From Bifidobacteriaceae bacterium (GTDB taxonomy: Bacteria > Actinomycetota > Actinomycetes > Actinomycetales > WQXJ01), in assembly GCA_031279575.1 (NCBI GenBank), contig JAITIG010000228.1, forward strand, positions 1-17,422: a DNA stretch of 17,422 nucleotides. Reading direction: 5' to 3'. The notes beneath the pieces were generated by a model. That model was not told the DNA's origin. It saw nothing but the letters and a program-made list of their open reading frames with translations, and made no database searches. Both the position numbers and the translations under genes were made by a program. Shown here piece after piece: positions 1-7,700 of this stretch. Each line of letters begins with the position of its first letter. Positions within the stretch are counted from its first letter, which is position 1.

Positions 1-122
1 TCCGCTGTCTGTCACAGTGCTCATGCCTAAACAACGAACGGCCATCCGCGACCACCCGCGCGACAACACCAGCGGTCTCAGTCGGTAACATCGGCCCACG
101 CTTGGGCGCGGTCAGTAGCGCC

Positions 123-146
123 AAACCTGGGCCAAAACCTGGGCCA
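123..146. repeat. Perfect 12-bp tandem duplication left of the tRNA gene
   Basis: Two exact head-to-tail copies of a 12-bp unit (aaacctgggcca) lie at 123-134 and 135-146, in the gene-poor 251 bp past the 3' end of tRNA-Thr. The stretch 1-251 is visibly less GC-rich than the rest of the window. It has no gene with a clear start signal and no obvious terminator hairpin. The duplication could be a replication-slippage product or a protein-binding direct repeat, and nothing in the sequence decides between these. Confidence 0.6.
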
Positions 147-251
147 TTCAGCCGAGAACCGTATCACTCGAACCCCTCACCATCTCACGGCAGAGGTTGG
201 AAAATAGGCCTCCACCAGCTATTTCACAAGGGAGTCCTGATCCGAAACGGA

Positions 252-323
252 GCCGCCTTGGGGAATCGAACCCCAGACCTATTCATTACGAGTGAATCGC
301 TCTGCCGACTGAGCTAAGGCGGC
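252..323 (-). tRNA. tRNA-Thr, anticodon CGT (reads ACG)
   Basis: The reverse complement folds as a complete 72-nt cloverleaf. It has a 7-bp acceptor stem (GCCGCCT pairing with AGGCGGC), a 4-bp D stem with GG in the D loop, and a 5-bp anticodon stem (ATTCA/TGAAT) closing the loop CTCGTAA. The variable loop is short, and the 5-bp T stem (TGGGG/CCCCA) closes a TTCGATT loop. The anticodon CGT specifies threonine codon ACG. CCA is not encoded. A promoter with a 17-bp spacer lies upstream at 361-389, which gives a leader of about 30 nt. No Rho-independent terminator is evident to the left. Confidence 0.96.
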
Positions 324-360
324 GGGGCCGCGGGCTGGCGGGCGCGCGGCGGCGCGTACC

Positions 361-389
361 ACCCTAGCGCAGGCGCGCCCGCGCACCAA
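361..389 (-). promoter_or_regulatory. Promoter for tRNA-Thr
   Basis: On the minus strand a TTGGTG -35 box (384-389) and a TAGGGT -10 box (361-366) are separated by exactly 17 bp. The -10 fits the TAnnnT pattern usual for actinobacterial vegetative sigma factors. It lies 37 bp from the first base of the tRNA, which leaves a 5' leader of roughly 30 nt for RNase P to remove. It faces away from the GH13 gene. Confidence 0.6.
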
Positions 390-449
390 GCAGGCCTGAT
401 TTGTGGCAAGCTCGGTACGGCCAAATCCAGCCAGCCGAAAGGGACCGCC

Positions 450-2234
450 ATGCCGAGAGCAACCCAAACCGAGGCCGCCGCCGAGTGGTGGCGCGACGGC
501 ATCGTCTACCAGGTCTATCCGCGCTCGTTCGCGGACTCCGATGGCGACGGCCTGGGGGACCTGCGCGGCGTCACCTCGCGGGTCGCCTACTTGGCCGAGC
601 TGGGGGTCGATGCCGTCTGGTTGAGCCCGTTCTACCCTTCGGCTTTGGCGGACGGCGGCTACGACGTCGATGACTACCGCGCGGTCGACCCGGCGCTGGG
701 GACGCTGGCGGACTTCGACCAGATGGTGGCGGCGCTGCACGGGGCGGGTATCGGGGTGATTGTCGACATTGTGCCGAACCACACCTCGAACCGGCACGTC
801 TGGTTTCGCCAAGCGCTGGCCTCGCCCAAAGGGTCGCCGGCCCGCGACCGCTACATTTTCCGCGACGGGAGGGGGCCCGGCGCCCAGGAGCCGCCGGCCG
901 ATTGGGTGGCGGCGTTCGGCGGCCCAGCCTGGACGCCCACCGGCGACGGGCAGTTCTACCTGCACCTATTCGCGCCCGAGCAACCGGACCTGAACTGGGA
1001 CAACCCCGAAGTGCGGGCCGATTTCCTCAAAACGCTGCGCTTCTGGGCCGACCGCGGGGTGGACGGCTTCCGCGTCGATGTGGCCCACGCCTTGGCCAAA
1101 GACCTGACCGAGCCCCTGCCAAGCTGGGCCCAGCTGCAGGCGATGACCCAAGGCCCGGACCACCCGCTGTGGGACCGGGACGAGCTGGACCAGATCTACG
1201 CCGAATGGCGGGCGGTGTTCAACGAATACGATCCGCCGCGCTGGGCGGTGGCCGAGGCCTGGGTGGAGGTGCCGCAGCGCCGGGCGCGCTACGCCACCGC
1301 CCAATCCCTGGGCCAGGCGTTCAACTTCGACCTGCTGCAAGCCGATTTCGACGCCGCCGAATTCCGCCTGCGCATCACGCGGTCGCTGGAGGCGGCCCGG
1401 GCCGCCGGGTCGTCTTCCACCTGGGTGCTCTCGAACCACGATGTCATCCGCCACGCCACCCGCCACGCCCTGCCGCCGGCCGGCCCGCCCGGTCCGGACG
1501 CCCGCAACCGGGCCTGGTTGGTGGCCCGCCGGGCGGGCCAGGCGCCGCCCGCCGATCAGGCCCTGGGGCTGCGGCGGGCGCGCTGCGCCACCCAGGTGAT
1601 CCTGGCGCTGCCGGGCAGCGCCTACCTTTACCAAGGCGAGGAGTTGGGCTTGCCGGAGGTGGTCGACTTGGCCGACCTGCCCGATGGCGAACGGCAGGAC
1701 CCGACCTTTTTCCGTTCCGCCGGCTTCGACATTGGGCGCGACGGCGCCCGGGTGCCGCTGCCTTGGACCGAGGGCGGGCCGTCCTTCGGGTTCAGCCCCG
1801 GGGCCGGGCCCGCCCACATGGCGCAGCCGCGCTGGTTTGGCGCCTTCTCGGTCGAGGCCGAGCTGAAGCAGCCGGACTCGACGCTGCGCTTCTACCGCCA
1901 GGCGCTGGGCCTGCGCCGCGCCCTGCTGGCGGACCTGCCCCCGGTTGCCGCCGCCCCGCCGGGGCCCGGCCCGGTCGAGGCTGGCGACTCGGCGCCGGCC
2001 GCGCTGGCGGGTTTGGTCTGGCTGGACGCGCCCGCGGGCGCGCTGCGGTTCGCCCGCGGCGGCTGGCAGTGCGTGGCGAACTTCACCGCCGCCCCGTTTG
2101 CCCTGCCGGCCGGCGATTTGCTGCTGACCAGCGCCCCGCTCGAAGACGGCCGCCTAGGCCCGGCAACCTGCGCCTGGCTGCGTCCCCCGCCCGATGCCGC
2201 CCGCCCGCCTTACCCCTCCCGCAGGGCCTCATAG
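450..2234 (+). CDS. GH13 alpha-glucosidase (probably subfamily 30 type)
   Basis: A 594-residue cytoplasmic glycoside hydrolase, expected to release glucose from the non-reducing ends of short alpha-glucosides by a retaining mechanism. The (beta/alpha)8 barrel starts at once (WWRDGIVYQVYPRSF, 13-27), followed by the Asp/Gly-rich metal-binding loop DSDGDGLGD (29-37). The classical GH13 motifs are present: DIVPNH (106-111), GFRVD with nucleophile Asp210, VAEAW with acid/base Glu269, and SNHD with transition-state stabiliser Asp331. YQGEELGLPE (394-403) is typical of alpha-glucosidases and oligo-1,6-glucosidases. A C-terminal beta domain fills the last 100 or so residues. The overall pattern recalls actinobacterial GH13_30 enzymes, from memory. 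The start is supported by a GAAAGGGA Shine-Dalgarno-like stretch 6 nt upstream. There is no signal peptide and no sugar transporter or regulator beside it. Exact substrate preference (maltose, isomaltose or sucrose type) cannot be read from the sequence. Confidence 0.93.
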   Translation: MPRATQTEAAAEWWRDGIVYQVYPRSFADSDGDGLGDLRGVTSRVAYLAELGVDAVWLSPFYPSALADGGYDVDDYRAVDPALGTLADFDQMVAALHGAGIGVIVDIVPNHTSNRHVWFRQALASPKGSPARDRYIFRDGRGPGAQEPPADWVAAFGGPAWTPTGDGQFYLHLFAPEQPDLNWDNPEVRADFLKTLRFWADRGVDGFRVDVAHALAKDLTEPLPSWAQLQAMTQGPDHPLWDRDELDQIYAEWRAVFNEYDPPRWAVAEAWVEVPQRRARYATAQSLGQAFNFDLLQADFDAAEFRLRITRSLEAARAAGSSSTWVLSNHDVIRHATRHALPPAGPPGPDARNRAWLVARRAGQAPPADQALGLRRARCATQVILALPGSAYLYQGEELGLPEVVDLADLPDGERQDPTFFRSAGFDIGRDGARVPLPWTEGGPSFGFSPGAGPAHMAQPRWFGAFSVEAELKQPDSTLRFYRQALGLRRALLADLPPVAAAPPGPGPVEAGDSAPAALAGLVWLDAPAGALRFARGGWQCVANFTAAPFALPAGDLLLTSAPLEDGRLGPATCAWLRPPPDAARPPYPSRRAS

Positions 2235-4714
2235 ACGTCGGCCGTCTCAATTCTGACCAGCGCGTCCATCAGGTCTTTGACTTCGACGACGCCAGATTGG
2301 CGGGCGTCGGCCGCCTCGACTGCCTGGCGCACAACTGTGCGCACCTGGCCTGACAACGGCAGGTCGCCTTGCAACGGGTCCTGTTTTGCGTAAACCCACA
2401 TCCGGGTCTGGATCCGCTGGAGCAGCGTACGGGGATTTTTGCCCATCGCCTCGACCACGGCCAGCGCAGCCTCGTCGCCGGTCTCGAGGACACCGATCAG
2501 CAGATGCCCGGAGGACATGATGCCTGCCAGCCGGCCGGCGCGGTCAGCATCTCGCCACACTTGCTGGGCAGTTGGCGAGAGCATCTGCGGCGCGCGCCGC
2601 AGCGCGCTGAGCTCGGCGTTGATCCTGGCGAACCGATCCTGGAGCTCGGCGTCGCCGCCGGGCGCTAGCTCCAAGGCGCGATCAAGGTATTGCGGCACGC
2701 TGGCCAGCCGTCCCAGTTCAAGCATTTGGTACGCCAACCACCCCAGTGCCCAGGCGGCGCCGCCGCTGTCACCAGACTTGGCGAATATGTCCGCAGATCG
2801 CTGCCCATGGTGTTGCCAGCCGGTTTCACCCAGGTCAAGCAACGCGTGCGCCAGGAGGCCGTGGGCTCGGCCTTGCAATTGCGGGTCGCCCAAATGGTCG
2901 GCGTGCTCCAAGGCCGCCTCAGCCAACTCCCTAGAGCGGTCGGAGTCATCGACGTCGGCGGCGAGGTCGCAACGAGCCTCAGCTTGGTGGCGGCGGTTCT
3001 GCTCGGCGTCAGCCGCGGCAATTCGCTTTTCAAGCGCCGACAGACGCTCTGCCTGGTCGCCCCTGGCGCCGTGCTGGTCTGCGATCAGCTCGTAAAGATC
3101 GAACGCGACCGCTTGGCTGCGTCTTGCCTCGCTCGGCTGCACCCAAACCCACTCCATCGGCTCAATCAGAGAGACAAGTTGCTCCATCGCCGGCAACGCC
3201 TCATCCAGTCGCTCCGCGTCGGCGGCGGCCGCGAGATACATGCACATCACATGGGCCACAGCCGCGCCATCCGCCGCCGGGTCCGCTTGGAGTTCGGCCA
3301 GCAGGGCGGCGTATCCGTCCATCGCCTCATCGTTTTGGTCGCGCGAGTAGGCCAGAACAAGCCTCCATGATCGCCGCACCACGCGGCGCACGGCGGGCGG
3401 GTTGCGGGTTGGCCTGGGCGTGCGGGCGGGCAGTGGTGGCGGCTCTGCCGGCACCGCCTCGTCGGCTGGGTCGGGATTCTCACTTGGGGTGCGTTCGGTC
3501 CTAACCCACCCCCAGGTCAACGCGGCGAAATAAGCCACCCAGTCACGTCCGGGCGCCACCAGCCAGGTGATGGCGCCATCGGGCATGACGCGCAAACCGA
3601 CCACGCACCTGGTAGTCAGTTCGCCGGCTTTGTCCCGCTCGTCTTTGGCCACCTCGAGCGCGTCGAGCAGGCGCTCGACGCGACTGGCGGCTTGGACCGC
3701 TTTGAGGGGCGGAACCAGGAAGGTGCATTTTGGCAGCAAGCCCCACTCCTTGAGGTGCGCGATCTCCCAAGCCAAAGCGTCAGTTGCCCCCACTGTCAGG
3801 ATGATGCTGCCGGAACGCTCGGCGGTCAACCGGATTGCCTCGCGCCAGCGGGTCTCATCAAAATACCCGCGCACCGCGCCGGGTTTGGGCAGACGCTCGC
3901 CTGGTCGCCCAATTGTGACCATCGAGCCTTGCCCTCTACCCAGCGCGGACAGATAGGACAGGAATTCCTCGAATGAGATCCTTGGCCACAGCAGCGAGCG
4001 CAATCCTGAATCGGTGACTGGCGCGTAGATCGACATGTCGTCATCGGCGAACGACCGCAGGTACAGGGTTGTCTCCGGGCCGGCGTACAACTCGAACTCC
4101 GGCGACGCGCGCCTTTGGGCCAGCCTCGCCCCCAAGCGGATCATCCAATAGCAGACCCATAGCAAAGCAAGCACCGCGGCAGCATCGATCACCCGGCTGA
4201 TCAAGCCCGCGGGCGCGCCGAGCCTTGGGCCGAGCACTGGTCCGGCCAGGCCCAGCCACATCGCCCCCCAAGCCACCGCGCCGGCCGCGATTCGCGTTCC
4301 CCAGGAGATCGCCTTCTGGGGCGCCGTCTGGTCTGGCTGGAGCGGCAGCACGCCCATGGCCTGCAAGAACAGTTGCTCAATTGGCGTCTGGAACGCCACC
4401 ATCGCCGCAGGCAAAATGGCGCCCAGCCAAGTTGGCGCCGGGGGTATGGCGGCGATCCCGGCCCCAACCAACGTGACCAGCCCAATCGCCGCCGGGTAGC
4501 CGAGTTCGACGCGCAGCCGGAAATGGCCAAAGAGCTCGGCAATGGAGAGATCCGCGCCCTTGGTGCCGGCTTCCTCCATCTCTTCGAGGGTTTCGACATA
4601 GGCGAGGGCTCCGAACTCGGTGGAGAAGAAGCGGTGTTCCAGGTTCCCGCGGAATGTCGCGTACAGGGCGAGCCGAATCACCAAGAGTATGGCCAGGGCG
4701 GCGAGCAATGTCAT
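2210..4714 (-). CDS. Membrane protein with TIR-like/Rossmann, TPR-like and ClpN-type domains (operon gene E)
   Basis: An 834-residue protein, not assigned to a named family. Residues 2-18 form a signal-anchor helix. Further hydrophobic helices lie at about 75-90, 95-110, 138-160 and 174-195. A soluble alpha/beta domain follows (about 215-340) with LYLRSF (217-222), IGRPGERLP (268-276) and ALAWEI (313-318). Its strand, Gly-loop and WE pattern resembles a TIR-like Rossmannoid domain known to me from actinobacterial membrane proteins. A Pro-rich linker (411-440) leads to helical TPR-like segments (about 450-700). Residues about 710-825 look like a Clp_N (ClpA/B/C R-domain) repeat: SPTAQQVWRDAD, then HLLIGVLETGDEAA, then LPLSGQVRTVVRQAVEAA. 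No AAA+ domain follows, so it may act as an adaptor or sensor. The open frame extends 86 codons further upstream, but that part overlaps the previous gene, so I chose the Met before the hydrophobic helix. AGGA lies 11 nt upstream of it. The gene ends inside the convergent GH13 gene. Confidence 0.8.
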   Translation of the reverse strand: MTLLAALAILLVIRLALYATFRGNLEHRFFSTEFGALAYVETLEEMEEAGTKGADLSIAELFGHFRLRVELGYPAAIGLVTLVGAGIAAIPPAPTWLGAILPAAMVAFQTPIEQLFLQAMGVLPLQPDQTAPQKAISWGTRIAAGAVAWGAMWLGLAGPVLGPRLGAPAGLISRVIDAAAVLALLWVCYWMIRLGARLAQRRASPEFELYAGPETTLYLRSFADDDMSIYAPVTDSGLRSLLWPRISFEEFLSYLSALGRGQGSMVTIGRPGERLPKPGAVRGYFDETRWREAIRLTAERSGSIILTVGATDALAWEIAHLKEWGLLPKCTFLVPPLKAVQAASRVERLLDALEVAKDERDKAGELTTRCVVGLRVMPDGAITWLVAPGRDWVAYFAALTWGWVRTERTPSENPDPADEAVPAEPPPLPARTPRPTRNPPAVRRVVRRSWRLVLAYSRDQNDEAMDGYAALLAELQADPAADGAAVAHVMCMYLAAAADAERLDEALPAMEQLVSLIEPMEWVWVQPSEARRSQAVAFDLYELIADQHGARGDQAERLSALEKRIAAADAEQNRRHQAEARCDLAADVDDSDRSRELAEAALEHADHLGDPQLQGRAHGLLAHALLDLGETGWQHHGQRSADIFAKSGDSGGAAWALGWLAYQMLELGRLASVPQYLDRALELAPGGDAELQDRFARINAELSALRRAPQMLSPTAQQVWRDADRAGRLAGIMSSGHLLIGVLETGDEAALAVVEAMGKNPRTLLQRIQTRMWVYAKQDPLQGDLPLSGQVRTVVRQAVEAADARQSGVVEVKDLMDALVRIETADVYEALREG

Positions 4715-4718
4715 GTCG

Positions 4719-4745
4719 TCACGTGTCCTGGGGGCTGGGATGCAT
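4719..4745 (-). other. Possible 8-codon leader ORF before gene E
   Basis: In the 76-bp gap between genes D and E, an AGGAG motif stands 7 nt before an ATG that opens an 8-codon reading frame (MHPSPQDT) ending in TGA. The stop lies 4 nt before the chosen start of gene E, whose own Shine-Dalgarno is weaker and more distant. This could be a translated leader that delivers ribosomes to gene E by stop-start coupling, or it could be chance. Confidence 0.25.
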
Positions 4746-4790
4746 CGGTTGACTCCTGGGTTGGGACCGGTCGGGTGCGGCGGGCGGGGT

Positions 4791-7700
4791 TTAGAGCGGG
4801 GGGATGTGGCGGAAGGGGGTGTCTCGGGGCTGGGTGCGGTCGGTCGACATCGGGTAGCGGGCCAGGAAGCGGGCCAGGCCGCGGCCGTACTCGTTGTCCT
4901 GGCGCAGGCGTGCCTCGCGGTAGTCATCCGCCCAGGCGCGGTGGCCCTGCAGGTACATGAATTGGATCGCAACCCAGCTGGCCATGCCCTCGTAAATCTC
5001 CCCTCTTTCGGCCTCGGTCAGCTTGCCGACCCAGGCCTTCGGGAAATTGGCGAACTGCCAGATGTGGGTCAACTCGTGGGTGATCGTGGAGATAGCCGAG
5101 ATCCGCGGGGTGCCTGTCTCCACCAGCAGCTGGTAGCCGTCGCGGCCGCCGATGGCGAGGCCAACGGCTCGCGTGTCTTGGTCCGGCGTGGGGTGGAAAA
5201 CAAACCGGCCGCTCTGCTGAAGGCGGCTGATCTCTTCGGCGTTGGTCACCCGGACTTTGACCGGGACGGTGAACCGGATGCCGAACAGCCCCTCCACCTG
5301 GTGGCGCACTTGGTTGAACACCTGGCGGAACTCATCCACCGTGCGGATGGCTGTGGCGGCGCATTTGTCGCAGCGCTCGCGGCCGTCTTTGAGCGTGTCG
5401 TACTCGCCAATCATGCGCTGGCCGCAGAAGTCGCAGTAGTGCTGCGACGGGTCCCGCTCGCTCCTGGGCACGTAACCGCCGCCGACGCGCGCCTGTTGCA
5501 GCGGGTTGTGGCCGTAACCCAGACCCGACAGGTATTCGACGGCGCCCGTCAAGTCAAGCGACGGGTCGACCTCGGCGCCGCCAAACCGCAGGTAGGAACT
5601 GCCCGCGGCTTTGGTGGCCTCGTCCTCGCCGCCCACATCGAACGGCCCTGGCCCGTCCTCGCCGGCGCCCGCCTCAGCCCGCGGGCCCGCCGCCTTGGCG
5701 GCGGTTGGCAACGGGCCGTCCGGCCGGCCGCTGCCGCCGGCTCTCGGCTCAAAGGCCTGCGCCGCGCCACCCCCGGGCACGATGCCGTCCTCGCCGGGAG
5801 GCGCGCCCGCGCCCTCGGCGGCGGCATCGGCGCCGGCGGGCCCGGCACTACCGGCGGACCCGGCTGCGGCGCCGGCGGGCCCGGCACTACCGGCGGGCCC
5901 GGCAGCGCCGGCGGACCCGGCATCGGCGCCGGCGGGCCCGGCACTACCGGCGGACCCGGCGGACCCGGCGGGGGTATCCCCGGGGGGATCGCCGGCCCCG
6001 GCCGGGATGGGGTCTGAGGCGCCGGGGGCGGCATCGTCGGGGTGGTCGGGCGCGGCGGGCGGGGGAGGGGCGCCGGCCCAGTTGAGGTACTCCAGGATGA
6101 TGCCGAAGAACCGGCCCAGGTTGCGCTCCACCGAGACCATCAAACCCAGGTCGATCTCGCTGTCCTCCAGAATGTAGATCGAATCGGGCTCGAACTCTCC
6201 GGTCAGCTCGGGCTGGAACTGCCGCAGCCGGCTTGGGTCCGGGTCCGCCTCGCCCTCAGCCGCGTCGGGGGCGGCGCCCTCGCCGCGGGTCTCGCCCTGC
6301 GCCGGCGCGGGCTCGGGCGGGACGGCGACCGCCATCAAATACATCCACGAGTCTGGGTAAACGCTGCGGAAAACCTCATCTAGAAGCACAGCGATGGTGA
6401 AGCGGACCCCCGCGCTGGCCCCGGGCAGGGCGACCCGCAGCACCGCCCGGTTGCGGTAGCGCCTGGTCGGGATGCCCTCGTACACCACCGGCCGCGCCCG
6501 CTCCAAATCGTTGTAGGCCAGCAGTTCCAAATAGCCCCCAGTCGCCACCTCAAGGGTGGCCAGCAGGCGCGTCAGGCGCAGTTGGCCCACGCCGCGGTCG
6601 GCGCCCAGCGCGGCATCGGGCAGGCAGTTGGACAAATGGACGCGGCGCAGCTGCCGGTAGGTGCGGCGCTCGTCAATGTGGTCGGCGGCGCGCCGCAGCA
6701 CCACGCCGTGGTCGGGGGTGATAGAGGACACCTCGTAGTACTTGCCGGCGTAGGTGACAAACTGGCCGGGCAGCACCCGCTGGTAAACGTGGCCCAACAA
6801 GCTGGCGCCGACAAAGTCTGTGCCGCCCTGCTCGTTCTCGGCCAAGTAGTAGGCGTTGGTCAAGCGCTGGGCGTAACGGGCCACCTCGGTTTGCTGGTCA
6901 ATGTAAAGGTAGGACTTGGTCTCGCCCTCAATGCTGCCCTCGACCGGCTCCTGGCGGACCAGCAAGCGGGCGTCCTGGACATCGCAGTGCTTGGCGATCA
7001 ACGCCTCGACCTGCTGGCCCACATCACCAGCGCAGGGGACGCCGCCAACTTCCAAGGCCGCCCGCGCCTCGTCCGCGCTGATCTCGGTCTCGAACATTTG
7101 CAACACCAGGCGCAAGGTGATGTTCCGCTCGGTGCGGGCGTAATCGGCCGCGATCGTCGGGATCGCCTTCGGGTCGACCTCGAACAGCTCCGAGTTGGCC
7201 ACCATGAAATCGCGCAACAGGTAGGCGTCGCAGATGACGTGCGCAAACTCTTGGTCGGTGGCGCGCGCGCCAAACACCCGCGCCAACTCGAACAAGTTGC
7301 GGAACTCGTCCTCGACCACCAGGAAAGCCTCCGGGCGCACCGGGTAAGACCACAGGGCCGGCTGGACTTGGAAGGCGCGCCCGAGGGCTTCCTGCGAGAT
7401 GGGCAGCCGGGCTTGCTCGCAGATTTCGCGGTAATACTGCGACACGACCCATTTCATGTCCACCACGGGGAAACGCTCGTCTGAGATCCAGGTGAAGTTG
7501 TCCACGCCGAAGCGCCGCGCCACCGTGAAAATCTCCGGCCCCACCCCCAGGTAGCGTGAAATGTTGCGCAGAATCCGCGGGTGCAGGTACGGTCCCGGCG
7601 CCTCCCAGTACATGGTGGTGACCTCGCCGGTGGGCGGCAGCGAGGCGAACACCTCGGTGATAGAGGTCCTAAAAGCGTGCGACAGCGAGTCGACCAGCCC

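Noticed and set aside
902..2353. 483-codon frame shifted within the GH13 gene
   Set aside because: Arg/Ala/Gly-rich shadow frame. The GH13 catalytic residues are all in the 450-2234 frame.
4715..4972. 86-codon upstream extension of gene E
   Set aside because: It would overlap the end of gene D, is Arg/Pro/Thr-rich without structure and lacks a ribosome site. The internal Met begins a clear signal-anchor helix.
4620..6017. Plus-strand 465-codon open frame antisense to gene D's C-terminus
   Set aside because: It covers the zinc ribbon and HELTH peptidase on the other strand, and its end is just the GC repeat read in another frame.
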